Below are positions 1 to 10,280 of a DNA stretch of 64,000 nucleotides, one piece after another. Position numbers and translations under genes: made by a program. Location: the NCBI GenBank assembly GCA_016197365.1, contig JACPVS010000011.1, positions 62,001 to 126,000 of the forward strand, read 5' to 3'. Within the stretch, counting starts at the first letter, position 1; each line of letters begins with the position of its first letter. The DNA is from Mycolicibacterium cosmeticum. Lineage in GTDB: Bacteria; Actinomycetota; Actinomycetes; Mycobacteriales; Mycobacteriaceae. The notes under the pieces were generated by a model. That model was not told where the DNA came from and ran no database searches. It saw only the letters and a list, made by a program, of their open reading frames with translations.

Positions 1-139
1 ACCAGACGCCGGGCTTGTTCATCGGGATGGCGCTGGTCAGCGCGCCCAGCGTCCAGCGGGTGGCCGTGGCCGAAACCACCGCACGCAGCGATGCGCGGGT
101 CGGTATGTCGCCGCGGTTAGGAAGAACACTGTCCGTCAC
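1..139 (-). CDS. 5' end of a CDS running off the left edge, function not recognised
   Basis: Only about 46 codons are present, starting at a GTG at 139 (reads V-T-D-S-V-L-P-N-R-G-D) and continuing through a region reading R-W-T-L-G-A-L-T-S-A-I-P to the window edge. The frame stays open and the amino-acid composition is normal for the genome. The style (short polar leader, then an amphipathic stretch before I-P-M-N-K-P-G-V-W) reminds me of the N-termini of mycobacterial lipase/esterase-type alpha/beta hydrolases, but no catalytic motif lies inside the window, so this is only a guess. A near-perfect 36-bp palindrome lies 15 bases upstream of the start codon and probably controls it. Confidence 0.5.
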   Translation of the reverse strand, partial: MTDSVLPNRGDIPTRASLRAVVSATATRWTLGALTSAIPMNKPGVW

Positions 140-153
140 GCCAAATAGGTCAT

Positions 154-189
154 CACCAACTGTGTCATTTGTCAATGGCACAGTTGGTG
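154..189. promoter_or_regulatory. 36-bp inverted repeat (operator or hairpin)
   Basis: CACCAACTGTGTCATT (154-169), a 4-base spacer, and AATGGCACAGTTGGTG (174-189) pair at 15 of 16 positions, and the single mismatch would be a G-U pair in RNA. The element lies between the stop of the minus-strand gene at 219 and the start of the next minus-strand gene at 139. No T-run follows it in either direction, so an operator for a dimeric regulator (TetR-like size) fits better than an intrinsic terminator. A hairpin acting in the transcript is the alternative. Confidence 0.6.
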
Positions 190-218
190 GCGGCAGTCTC
201 TCCGCAGCGCCTACGGCA

Positions 219-695
219 TCAGAAACGCCAGTTGAAGCGCCAGAAAGCGGCCGATACGAGCAACAGCCCGGCGCCGCCTGCCGCGAACATCCACGCGTGC
301 TCGCCCACGAAGAAGGTGAGGGCGAGCGCCAGCACGCCGAACACCAGGAACGTCCGCCACGTCCAGTGCCCGCCGTCGCCGGATTCTTCGAAGAAGGCGA
401 GCGCGTGGTCGACGAAGGTCTGCGGCGTGAACTCGTCGACAAGGTCCACCTCGGCAAGCATCGCCGTGCCGAGCAGTTCGTTGCTCGCACTGTCCATCAC
501 CCGCAACGCTCCCCCGTCGACCTCGGCCACGACGGTCGGCTGCAAGCCGGCGGCACCCCGCAGGGCGTACAGGACGTAGTGGGTTTTGCGGCCGGGACCA
601 CCCGGAGCCGGCTGCGCCTCTACGCGAGCCAGGTAGGCGTCGACCTCGTCCTCGTCGTAGCCCCGGGAGCCCGCGGGCGGTGGGGAGAAGGCCAT
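219..695 (-). CDS. Membrane protein with a DivIVA/Wag31-like N-terminal motif
   Basis: 158 residues. The start at 695 is chosen because GGAG sits about seven bases before that ATG; an in-frame TTG four codons upstream overlaps that ribosome binding site. The N-terminus (A-F-S-P-P-P-A-G-S-R-G-Y-D-E-D-E-V-D-A-Y-L) matches the R-G-Y-D-E-D-E-V-D signature by which DivIVA-type proteins begin their membrane-binding domain. There is no long coiled coil behind it. Instead a small alpha/beta region (residues about 35-105) is followed by two hydrophobic helices near the C-terminus (about 117-134 and 138-153). Role unknown; curvature- or pole-associated location is an inference from the motif alone. Confidence 0.7.
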   Translation of the reverse strand: MAFSPPPAGSRGYDEDEVDAYLARVEAQPAPGGPGRKTHYVLYALRGAAGLQPTVVAEVDGGALRVMDSASNELLGTAMLAEVDLVDEFTPQTFVDHALAFFEESGDGGHWTWRTFLVFGVLALALTFFVGEHAWMFAAGGAGLLLVSAAFWRFNWRF

Positions 696-918
696 GACGC
701 ACTCCAATGATCGGGAGTCCTAAATCCCGCGCGCGACCGAAGAGATCAACATCGCCCAAGCAGACTGATTCCCATGACAATTACCGCTACATCACGAACC
801 GTTGCCAACGGCATCGTCGTGGCACTGCTAACGGTCAGATAACGCCCAGGAGATAAGTGGTTTGCGCGCGGGCAAGGTACCCGTCAGCGTTTGCTATGCT
901 CGCGCGCAGGGGGTTGAG

Positions 919-1080
919 ATGAGACGATCTGCGCATACGTGCAGTTGCCTGAATCCCAACGAATGCGAATGCGCAGCGTTGGTGGACGACCGGCCCGGTT
1001 TTTTGATCGTCTGGCTGGTCGGCGCCCTGCTGGTGGGTTTGTCGCTGATGGCGCTCTTGGTCTGGCTCCTGTTCGCCTGA
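919..1080 (+). CDS. 53-residue Cys-rich single-pass membrane protein
   Basis: Starts at ATG 919 preceded by a purine/G-rich AGGGGGTTGAG ribosome binding site; a longer frame opening at 862 lacks such a site. The N-terminal half carries a compact cysteine cluster, C-S-C-L-N-P-N-E-C-E-C (residues about 8-18), and the C-terminal half is a single membrane helix (about 28-52). The cysteines could bind a metal or an Fe-S cluster, or be redox-active; nothing in the neighbourhood decides. I do not recognise the family. It is convergent with the MFS exporter, whose stop lies three bases beyond. Confidence 0.55.
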   Translation: MRRSAHTCSCLNPNECECAALVDDRPGFLIVWLVGALLVGLSLMALLVWLLFA

Positions 1081-1083
1081 CCG

Positions 1084-2823
1084 TCACGCCCCGTTGTCGG
1101 CGCCCTGTTCCGTCCCGTAGCGGCCGGCACTGAACAGCGAGGCGATCGCGCCGATGACCATCATCACCGCGGCGGCGCTGAACACCACCACCAGTCCGGA
1201 ATGGAACGGCTCGGTGATCAACTGCGGGAAGAAGGTCTGCCCGGTCAGCACGTCGGCGTTCACACCCGGGTGCTGCAGCACGCCCGAGGGCGCGAGCAGT
1301 TCGGCCATCGGGTTGTACCCGAGGAAGGCGGCGAACAGGCTTCCGACCGGTGGCAGGTTCGCCACCTCGTGCGCCACCTGCGGCGAAACACCTTGGGCGG
1401 TAAGACCGCTGGACATGGCCGCCGGAAGTGTGTTGGCCAGGCCGATGATCATCAGCGAGAAGAAGATACCGATGGACAGCGAGTTGCCGCCGTTGAAGAA
1501 CGTCGAGCGCACGCCGGAGGCGGCGCCGCGCTGGTCGGCAGGGACGCTGGACATGATGGCCGCGGTGTTGGGCGCGGTGAAGATTCCGCCGCCGAGTCCG
1601 TTGAGGAACACCAGGACCGCGAACATCCAGTAGTCGAAGTTCACCGGGATGAGCAGCAGGGCCACGAAGGTCGCGGCCATCAGCAGCATCCCGCCGACGG
1701 TCAGCGGCCGCGCACCCATGCGGTCGGACAACCAACCGGCGACCGGCGCCGCGATCAGGAACCCGACGGTGACCGGCAACAGGTAGATGCCCGCCCAGAG
1801 TGGCGTGGACTCAAAGGTGTAGCCGTGCAGCGGCAACCAGATGCCCTGCAGCCAGATGATGAGCATGAACTGCAGGCCGCCGCGGCCCATCGACGACATC
1901 AGCCCGGCCAGGTTGCCCATCCCGAACGCCGCCGACTTGAACAGCCTGATGTCGACCATCGGGGAGGCGACATGCAGCTCGACGAAGCAGAACGCCACCA
2001 GCAACAGCAGCCCGACCGCGATCGAGCCGAGCACCCACGGGCTGGTCCAGCCGGTGGTCGAGTCACCGTAGGGCTGGATGCCGTAGGTGATGCCGATCAG
2101 CAGGACGGTCAGACCGAGCCCGAACGTCAACGTGCCCGCCCAGTCCAGCCGGCCCGACGTCCGGGAACCGAGTTCGCGCAGTGACCGGTAGCTCCAGATG
2201 GTGCCGAGCACACCGATGGGGACACCGACCCAGAAGACGGCCTTCCAGTGCCACTCGGACAGGAACCCGCCGATCAGCAGGCCCAGGAAGGAGCCCGCGA
2301 CGGCGGCCACCATGTTGGTGCCCAGCGCCATGCCGCGCTGGTTGGCGGGGAAGGCGTCGGTGAGGATCGCCGACGACGACGCCATCAGCATGGCGCCACC
2401 GATGCCCTGGATGACGCGCCAGGCGATGAGCCACACCGCGCCGCCCCCGAGATGGAACGGGTCGAAGGACAGCGCGATGGCGGCGACGGTGAAGACGACG
2501 AATCCGAGGTTGTAGATCTTCACCCGGCCGTACATGTCGCCGAGCCGCCCGAACGGGACCACCAGCACGGCGGTCACCACGAGGTAGCCCATCAGCATCC
2601 ACAGCAGGTAGCCGACGTTGCCCGGGGACAGCGGGTTCAGGCCGATGCCGCGGAAGATGGCAGGCAGCGAGATCAGCACGATCGACGCGTTGATGGCCGC
2701 CAGCAGGATGCCCAGGGTGGTGTTGGACAGCACCACCCACTTGTAAAACGGGTGGTCGTGGTCCATCCGCGTGCGGCGACGTGCGGTTTCGGCCTCGGCG
2801 GTCAGCTCAATCTCGGTCGTCAT
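1084..2823 (-). CDS. MFS drug exporter, 14-helix DHA2 (EmrB/QacA-type) family
   Basis: 579 residues, the usual length for 14-helix proton-driven exporters. The N-terminal half shows the family features: the helix-1 segment L-A-A-I-N-A-S-I-V-L-I-S-L-P, the loop 2-3 motif G-R-L-G-D-M-Y-G-R, the motif R-V-I-Q-G-I-G-G-A in helix 4, and motif C in helix 5 (G-S-F-L-G-L-L-I-G-G). A short charged cytoplasmic leader precedes helix 1. The start ATG at 2823 has AAGG upstream. The substrate cannot be read from sequence; small hydrophobic drugs, dyes or a cell metabolite are possible. It is divergent from thiC, but nothing links it to thiamine, and the TPP aptamer lies on the other strand. Confidence 0.88.
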   Translation of the reverse strand: MTTEIELTAEAETARRRTRMDHDHPFYKWVVLSNTTLGILLAAINASIVLISLPAIFRGIGLNPLSPGNVGYLLWMLMGYLVVTAVLVVPFGRLGDMYGRVKIYNLGFVVFTVAAIALSFDPFHLGGGAVWLIAWRVIQGIGGAMLMASSSAILTDAFPANQRGMALGTNMVAAVAGSFLGLLIGGFLSEWHWKAVFWVGVPIGVLGTIWSYRSLRELGSRTSGRLDWAGTLTFGLGLTVLLIGITYGIQPYGDSTTGWTSPWVLGSIAVGLLLLVAFCFVELHVASPMVDIRLFKSAAFGMGNLAGLMSSMGRGGLQFMLIIWLQGIWLPLHGYTFESTPLWAGIYLLPVTVGFLIAAPVAGWLSDRMGARPLTVGGMLLMAATFVALLLIPVNFDYWMFAVLVFLNGLGGGIFTAPNTAAIMSSVPADQRGAASGVRSTFFNGGNSLSIGIFFSLMIIGLANTLPAAMSSGLTAQGVSPQVAHEVANLPPVGSLFAAFLGYNPMAELLAPSGVLQHPGVNADVLTGQTFFPQLITEPFHSGLVVVFSAAAVMMVIGAIASLFSAGRYGTEQGADNGA

Positions 2824-2855
2824 CAGCCTTCAGCTCTACGTATCGGAAAAAACAT

Positions 2856-2885
2856 ATATTAGCTATCCAAACGATCTCCCGGCAA
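2856..2885 (-). promoter_or_regulatory. Candidate promoter of the MFS exporter
   Basis: On the minus strand TTGCCG (2885-2880) and TAATAT (2861-2856) are separated by 18 bases and lie about 33 bases before the start codon at 2823. The -10 is a good SigA-type hexamer for a mycobacterium. Assignment is from consensus only. Confidence 0.4.
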
Positions 2886-2914
2886 TTCACATTCCTCGCC
2901 GAGTGGGCTAGCTT
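2886..2914 (+). promoter_or_regulatory. Candidate promoter of the thiC riboswitch transcript
   Basis: TTCACA (2886-2891) and TAGCTT (2909-2914) are 17 bases apart, so transcription would begin a few bases before the TPP aptamer. It lies back to back with the candidate exporter promoter. Confidence 0.45.
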
Positions 2915-2924
2915 GGAATCCGTC

Positions 2925-5424
<2,500 letters not shown>

Positions 5425-5435
<11 letters not shown>

Positions 5436-6054
5436 CGCGATCGCCGGGGTGGCCCACGAGCCGACCGGAACGCCGACGGGGACCGTCCTGCTAACCCATG
5501 GCGCGGGCGGCAGCCGGGACGCCCCGCTGCTGATCCGGATCTGTGACGAGTGGGCCCGCAACGGCTTTCTCGCGGTCCGCTACAACCTGCCCTACCGGCG
5601 CCGGCGCCCCAAGGGCCCGCCGTCGAATTCTGCGAAGGCCGACCAGGAGGGCATCGCCGAGGCGATTACCTGGGCGCGGGGCCTGGGCCACGGCCCGGTG
5701 CTGGCCGGCGGGCATTCCTACGGCGGGCGGATGACGTCGATGGTGACGGCAGCCGCGCAGAACGACACAGCAGCCGGTCCCGATGTACTGACGCTGTTCT
5801 CCTATCCCCTGCATCCGCCGGGTAAGCCGGAGCGGGCCCGCACCGAACATCTGCCGCAGATCACCGTCCCGACGGTGTTCACCCACGGCACCTCCGATCC
5901 GTTCGGCAGCATCGACGAGATCCGGGCCGCCGCAGACCTGCTCGGCGGTCCGGTGAGCATCGTCGAGGTCACCGGCGCCCGTCACGACCTCGGGTCCAAG
6001 ACGCTCGACGTTCCCGTGCTCGCGGTGGCGGCCGCGGTTATCGTCATTCCATGA
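5425..6054 (+). CDS. Small alpha/beta hydrolase, Rv0421c-like
   Basis: 209 residues. A compact alpha/beta hydrolase: oxyanion-region T-H-G-A-G-G near residue 25, nucleophile elbow G-H-S-Y-G-G, acid in H-G-T-S-D-P-F-G, and a late His in G-A-R-H-D-L. This is the dienelactone hydrolase/YqiA-like small type with no lid domain. The substrate is not predictable. It starts inside the end of thiD (overlap 5425-5435) and overlaps the next gene by ATGA, so it is cotranscribed with thiC-thiD, as in M. tuberculosis where Rv0421c neighbours thiD. Confidence 0.88.
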
Positions 6055-6602
6055 CGCAGCCGCCCTATGGCCCGCCTTATGGGGCGCCCCCACCGCCCCC
6101 GCAGCCGTACTCGTACGGCTACCCGTACCAGGGCCCGCCCCCGCAGGCACCCAAAACCCGATGGGGCCTGATCATCGGGATCGTCGCCGGCGTCGTGGTG
6201 CTGCTCGGCGCGCTCGGGGTGTTCTTGTTGGTGCTGCTGATGAAGAACTCCGACGTGGTGGACGCCGACGAGATCGGCGTCGGGGACTGCCTCACCGAAC
6301 TTCCGTCCGACTCGAGCCTGGTCGCGTCGGTCAAGACCGTCGAATGCGCGGAGCCGCACAAGGGTGAGGTGTTCGCCGTCATCACCGTGCCCGGCAACGA
6401 CTTCCCCGGCCAGGCCAAGATCGTCGGCTATCAGGACAAGTGCCAGCCGGCGCTGCAGACGTACTCGTCGGCGGCGATGGACGATCCGGAAGTGGGCATG
6501 TTCGTGCTCTATCCCACCGAGGCGTCCTGGAAGCGCGGCGACCGTGCCCTCACCTGTATCGCGACGACCGATGACCCGAGGTCCGGATCGCTCAAAGAGT
6601 GA
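6051..6602 (+). CDS. Pro/Tyr-rich membrane-anchored protein with exported Cys-containing domain
   Basis: 183 residues. The first 36 are a low-complexity Pro/Tyr/Gly tail in the cytoplasm, followed by one strong membrane helix (about 40-65) and an exported C-terminal domain with cysteines in G-D-C-L-T-E-L, V-E-C-A-E-P-H-K, D-K-C-Q-P and L-T-C-I-A, suggesting two disulfides. The E-C-A-E-P-H-K-G-E-V-F signature is that of the actinobacterial septum-formation (DUF4190-associated) domain family. Position suggests a relative of Rv0420c. It overlaps the hydrolase gene by ATGA, so it is the fourth gene of the thiC transcript. Envelope function inferred, not known. Confidence 0.8.
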   Translation: MTQPPYGPPYGAPPPPPQPYSYGYPYQGPPPQAPKTRWGLIIGIVAGVVVLLGALGVFLLVLLMKNSDVVDADEIGVGDCLTELPSDSSLVASVKTVECAEPHKGEVFAVITVPGNDFPGQAKIVGYQDKCQPALQTYSSAAMDDPEVGMFVLYPTEASWKRGDRALTCIATTDDPRSGSLKE

Positions 6603-6608
6603 CTGCGG

Positions 6609-6614
6609 TACCGT
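6609..6614 (+). promoter_or_regulatory. Leaderless -10 element (TACCGT) for the gene at 6622
   Basis: TACCGT ends seven bases before GTG 6622, with no purine-rich RBS between them; this is the mycobacterial leaderless arrangement (TANNNT, 6-8 bases, start codon). Confidence 0.5.
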
Positions 6615-6621
6615 CGGTCCC

Positions 6622-6891
6622 GTGTCCGAGAAGAAGAAGTCCCCGGCCGTCGTCCTGAGTGGACTGGCCCTCGCGGGAGCCGGCGTCACGCATTTCGTCG
6701 CCCCCCAGGTGTTCGAGCCGATGACCAAGCCTGCGTTCCCGCGCGGCACCGATCGCCACATCAAGATCAACGGCAGCATCGAGACCGCCATCGGCGTCGG
6801 CCTGCTGATCCCTAAGACCCGCAAGCTCGCCGCCGTCGGCGCGCTGGGCTACGTCGGGTATCTCGCCGCCAACGCCATCCGTAACCGCTGA
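6622..6891 (+). CDS. Small two-helix membrane protein
   Basis: 89 residues from GTG 6622. A basic start (S-E-K-K-K-S) precedes a helix (about 9-27, L-S-G-L-A-L-A-G-A-G-V-T-H-F), then a short loop with F-P-R-G-T-D-R-H-I-K-I-N-G-S-I-E, and a second hydrophobic segment (about 47-83). The H-F-x(n)-P-R-x(n)-H-x-x-x-N-G pattern resembles shortened DoxX-like proteins, which keep the same loop. No enzymatic residues. The stop TGA lies inside the CTGA start region of the next gene, so the two are coupled. Confidence 0.7.
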   Translation: MSEKKKSPAVVLSGLALAGAGVTHFVAPQVFEPMTKPAFPRGTDRHIKINGSIETAIGVGLLIPKTRKLAAVGALGYVGYLAANAIRNR

Positions 6892-7733
6892 TCGGTCTGC
6901 TGGCCGCCTTGGCGGCCTGCCTCAGCTACGGCACCGCCTCGGTGCTGCAGGCCTACGGGGCGCGCAGTTCCCGCGATCCCGCCGACACCGGCGGGCCGTC
7001 CCTACACTCGACGGTCACCGCGGCCGTCACGCCGGCGTTCCTGGCCGGCATGGTGCTCGACGGCCTGGGCTTCCTCGGCAGCCTCGTCTCGGCCCGGCTG
7101 ATCCCACTGTTCCTGTCGCAGAACATCATCAGCGCCAATCTGGTGGTGACCGCGCTGCTCGGCATCGTGGTCCTCGGGGTGCGGTTGCGTGGCCGGGACT
7201 GGCTGGCCATCGGCACCGTGGTCGTCTCGCTGCTGATCCTGGGCTTCACGACGGGCCACCTCGGCACCGGGACCGGGCCGGCCGGGTTGCACTGGGCCCT
7301 GCTGGTCGCCGCGCTGGTGATCCTCGCGGCCGGGTTGATCCTCACCCGGTTTCTCGGCGCCCGCGCGGCGATACCCGCGGGCCTGATCGCGGGCGTGCTG
7401 TACGGCACCATGGCCGTCGCCGTGCGGGTGGCCGACGGCATCGACCCGTTCGACGTGCACTCCCTGCTGACCGATCCCGCCGCGTGGACCATCGCCGTCG
7501 CGGGGCTCGGTGGGTTCTATCTGTTCACCGTCGCACTGCAACTCGGTTCGGTGAACGGGGCAGCCGCCGCGCTGGTCGTCGGTGAGACGGTGGTGCCGGG
7601 CATCCTCGGGGTGCTGCTGTTCGGCGACACCGCGCGCCCCGGCTTCGGCTGGCTGGTCGTGCTGGCGTTCTGCGCGGCCGTGGCGGGCGCGGTGGCCGTC
7701 GCCGTCTCCGGCAAGGTCGACAATTCGGCCTGA
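6888..7733 (+). CDS. EamA/DMT-type ten-helix transporter, probable CTG start
   Basis: About 281 residues. Ten hydrophobic helices in two repeats, in the style of the drug/metabolite transporter superfamily (mycobacterial DMT proteins). The frame opens after TAA at 6882 and contains no ATG or GTG before the first helix. A CTG at 6888 overlaps the previous stop (CTGA) in the same way that ATGA overlaps do elsewhere in this window, and gives a complete first helix (I-G-L-L-A-A-L-A-A-C-L-S-Y-G). A TTG at 6909 is the other choice and would cut off seven residues of that helix. Substrate unknown. Confidence 0.8.
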   Translation: MIGLLAALAACLSYGTASVLQAYGARSSRDPADTGGPSLHSTVTAAVTPAFLAGMVLDGLGFLGSLVSARLIPLFLSQNIISANLVVTALLGIVVLGVRLRGRDWLAIGTVVVSLLILGFTTGHLGTGTGPAGLHWALLVAALVILAAGLILTRFLGARAAIPAGLIAGVLYGTMAVAVRVADGIDPFDVHSLLTDPAAWTIAVAGLGGFYLFTVALQLGSVNGAAAALVVGETVVPGILGVLLFGDTARPGFGWLVVLAFCAAVAGAVAVAVSGKVDNSA

Positions 7734-8000
7734 TCAGCGGTGCCGGAACGCCTCGACCGCGGTGGGCAACGTCGGGAAGATGCGGTCCTCCCCCACCCGG
7801 GCAAGGAAACCCGCGGCTTTCGGGTCGTCGAGCAGGTCCTGTTTGACGCGGGCCGTCGACTCCGGCCCCACCGACAATTGGCGGGAGGACCCCAGCACGG
7901 CGTACACCGCGAGGGGCACCAGATACGCCGCGACGGTGACCCCGGCGAGCACGTCACCGCGCTGCCACTCCCTCTGATACTGAGCGCGGCGAACGTTCAT
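7734..8000 (-). pseudogene. Remnant of a SulP-family anion transporter with two in-frame deletions
   Basis: The 88-codon frame begins as SulP permeases do (R-G-D-V-L-A-G-V-T-V-A-A-Y-L-V-P), jumps to a later piece of the same N-terminal region (V-Y-A-V-L-G-S-S-R-Q-L-S-V-G-P-E-S-T), then straight to the end of the C-terminal STAS domain (D-L-L-D-D-P-K-A-A-G-F-L, then T-L-P-T-A-V-E-A-F-R). Roughly 450 residues of helices are missing although the frame is open. A functional transporter is impossible; a retained small protein is not excluded. Its stop abuts the EamA stop (TGA/TCA). Confidence 0.8.
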
Positions 8001-8017
8001 GGTGTGTAGTCAACTAC

Positions 8018-9283
8018 GTGAGTGCACTCAGTTGGAAGTATGTCGAACCCCGGGGTGACGCGCAGTTCGTCGTCGCACCCGACGAGCGGCTGAGCTGGCC
8101 GAGGACCATCGGCATCGGCGCCCAGCACGTGGTGGCCATGTTCGGCGCCACGTTCCTGGTCCCGGTGCTCACCGGCTTCCCGCCTGCCACCACGCTGCTG
8201 TTCTCCGGGGTCGGCACCATCCTGTTCCTCGTCATCACCGGCAATCGGCTGCCCAGTTACCTCGGTTCCAGCTTCTCGGTGATCGCACCGGTCACCGCCG
8301 CGGTCGCCTCGCACGGAACCGGCAGTGCGCTGGGCGGTTTGGTGGCGGTCGGCCTGTTGCTGATCGTGATCGGCGCAATCGTGCACGTGGTGGGCACGCA
8401 CTGGCTCGACGTGTCCCTGCCGCCGGTGGTGACGGGTGCGATCGTCGCGCTCATCGGTTTCAACCTGGCACCCGCGGCGAAGAATAATTTCGAGAAGGGT
8501 CCCCTGGTCGGCATCGTCACGCTGGTGCTGCTGGTCGGGACGCTCGCGTTCTTCAAGGGCCTGATCGGCAGGCTGGCGATCTTCCTGGCCGTGGTGCTGG
8601 GCTACCTGCTGGCGCTGGCCCTCGGCGAGGTGGACACCGCCGCCATCGCGGCGGCACCGTGGATCGGGCTGCCGCATTTCCAGACGCCGTCGTTCAATCT
8701 GGCTGTGTTGCCGTTGTTCCTGCCCGCCGTGATCGCGCTGGTCGCCGAGAACATCGGGCACGTCAAGTCCGTCGGCCAGATGACCGGAACCGACCTGAAT
8801 CCCGTGATGGGCCGGGCGCTGGCCGCCGACGGTGTCGCCACCGTGCTGGCCGGTGCCGGCGGTGGATCGGCGACCACCACCTACGCGGAGAACATCGGCG
8901 TGATGGCGGCGACGCGCATCTACTCGACCGCGGCGTACTGGGTGGCCGCCATCGTCGCCGTCGTATTGTCGTTGTGCCCCAAGGTCGGTGCCACCATCTC
9001 GGCCATCCCGCCCGGCGTGCTGGGTGGCGCGACCATCGTGCTGTACGGACTCGTCGGCGTGCTGGGTATCCGCATCTGGCTGACCAACCACGTGGACTTC
9101 TCGCTGCCCGTCAACCAGATGACGGCGGCCATCCCGTTGATCATCGGGATCGCCGACTTCACCTGGCAGATCGGCTCGTTGACGTTCACCGGGATCTCGC
9201 TGGGCGCCATCGCCGCCCTGGTGGTGTACCACGGGATGCGACTGCTGGGCGCGCCCAGCCAGATCAGTCCCCGAGAAGATTGA
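8018..9283 (+). CDS. Uracil/xanthine (NCS2) permease
   Basis: 421 residues, about 14 helices. Proton symporter family for uracil or xanthine. Family signatures: Q-H-V-V-A-M-F-G-A-T-F-L-V-P in helix 1, the substrate-site stretch A-E-N-I-G-H-V-K-S-V-G, and the G-G-S-A-T-T-T-Y-A-E-N-I-G-V motif around residues 290-300, which carries the conserved N-x-G. Start GTG 8018. GAGTGCACTC, a 10-bp perfect palindrome at 8020-8029, and GTAGT-CA-ACTAC at 8006-8017 frame the start codon and could be regulator contacts. The UraA/RutG-like sequence favours uracil, but this is not certain. Confidence 0.9.
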   Translation: MSALSWKYVEPRGDAQFVVAPDERLSWPRTIGIGAQHVVAMFGATFLVPVLTGFPPATTLLFSGVGTILFLVITGNRLPSYLGSSFSVIAPVTAAVASHGTGSALGGLVAVGLLLIVIGAIVHVVGTHWLDVSLPPVVTGAIVALIGFNLAPAAKNNFEKGPLVGIVTLVLLVGTLAFFKGLIGRLAIFLAVVLGYLLALALGEVDTAAIAAAPWIGLPHFQTPSFNLAVLPLFLPAVIALVAENIGHVKSVGQMTGTDLNPVMGRALAADGVATVLAGAGGGSATTTYAENIGVMAATRIYSTAAYWVAAIVAVVLSLCPKVGATISAIPPGVLGGATIVLYGLVGVLGIRIWLTNHVDFSLPVNQMTAAIPLIIGIADFTWQIGSLTFTGISLGAIAALVVYHGMRLLGAPSQISPRED

Positions 9284-10280
9284 CCACGCGCGAAAACACC
9301 CCGGGCACTGCCGCCGACACGGGGGTGATGCCGGCCCGCACCGGACGGATCGCGGTGGCGTGCAACAGGGCAGCGGTCAGGAAGCGGTAACGCCGGGTCA
9401 AGGTGCGCCACCGCCGGTCGTAGTCGGCCGTCCGCCCCGTGACGACGCAGTCGACCAGCACCTCTGCCGCACCGAAGGCCAGCCCCATGCCCTCGCCGGT
9501 GAGGGCGTCGACGTAGCCCGCGGCATCGCCGACCAGCAGCACCCGCCCCGCGGTCCGGGTGCGCACCTTCTGGCGCAGCGGCCCGGCCGCCCGGTCCGGT
9601 CCGTGCGGCCGGCCGGCGATCCGATCGGCCAGTGCCGGAAACTCTTTCAGGTGCGCCTCGAATCCGCCGCGGCTCGATTTCAGGATGGCCACACCGACGG
9701 TGTCCTCGTTGACCGGGGTCACATAGGCTTCGGTCTCCGCACCCCAGTGCACCTCGACGCAGTCCGACCACGGGGCGATCTGCACGTGCCGCCGGATGCC
9801 CCAGCGCCGCTGCGCCGCTTCGCCTCCCGACAGCCCCAGTTCGCGGCGGATCGGCGAGTGCAGGCCGTCCGCCGCGGCCAGGTACCGGGCGCGAAAGCCC
9901 GCCGCCACCACCGACTCCGCATCCTGGGTGATCGCCCCGACCTCGCCGTGCACCACCCGCACCCCGGCCGCCTCCGCCGCGCCGGCCAGGGCGGCATGCA
10001 GCACCGTGCGGCGGACCCCGCGACCGGGACCGTGCCGGAACCGGGCTTCGGCGCAACGCTTTCCGTCGAGGTAGCGGATTCCCCGGAACGGCCGGCCCTC
10101 GGGTTGCACGCCGAGGCGTTCCAGGTGCAGCAACGAATGGGGCATCAGCCCTTCCCCGCACGCCTTGTCGATGGGGCCGCTGCGTTGCTCGACGACGACG
10201 ACCTCCAGCCCGGCGCGGGCGGCGTGCACCGCGGTGACCAGGCCGGCAGGGCCGCCGCCCGCGACCAGCAGGTCGATCAT
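9264..10280 (-). CDS. FAD-dependent hydroxylase/reductase of a type III PKS operon (SrsC-like)
   Basis: 338 residues. Geranylgeranyl-reductase/aromatic-hydroxylase type flavoprotein: the Rossmann motif V-A-G-G-G-P-A-G-L at the N-terminus, the D-G motif in A-A-D-G-L-H-S-P-I-R around residue 145, and G-D-A-A-G-Y-V-D-A-L-T-G-E-G for FAD ribityl binding around residue 265. Start ATG 10280 overlaps the methyltransferase stop by ATGA. As third gene after a type III PKS and an integral-membrane methyltransferase it corresponds to SrsC, which hydroxylates alkylresorcinols toward quinones in Streptomyces. The 3' end overlaps the permease gene by 20 bases, convergent. Confidence 0.85.
   Translation of the reverse strand: MIDLLVAGGGPAGLVTAVHAARAGLEVVVVEQRSGPIDKACGEGLMPHSLLHLERLGVQPEGRPFRGIRYLDGKRCAEARFRHGPGRGVRRTVLHAALAGAAEAAGVRVVHGEVGAITQDAESVVAAGFRARYLAAADGLHSPIRRELGLSGGEAAQRRWGIRRHVQIAPWSDCVEVHWGAETEAYVTPVNEDTVGVAILKSSRGGFEAHLKEFPALADRIAGRPHGPDRAAGPLRQKVRTRTAGRVLLVGDAAGYVDALTGEGMGLAFGAAEVLVDCVVTGRTADYDRRWRTLTRRYRFLTAALLHATAIRPVRAGITPVSAAVPGVFSRVVNLLGD

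Noticed and set aside
1201..2862. Long plus-strand frames opposite the MFS exporter
   Set aside because: They are rich in Arg, His, Gln and Asp with no hydrophobic pattern, typical of antisense frames in high-GC DNA; the minus-strand exporter explains the region.
8006..8029. Short palindromes at the uracil permease start as a defined operator
   Set aside because: Each is only 10-12 bases; mentioned with the gene but too weak for its own entry.
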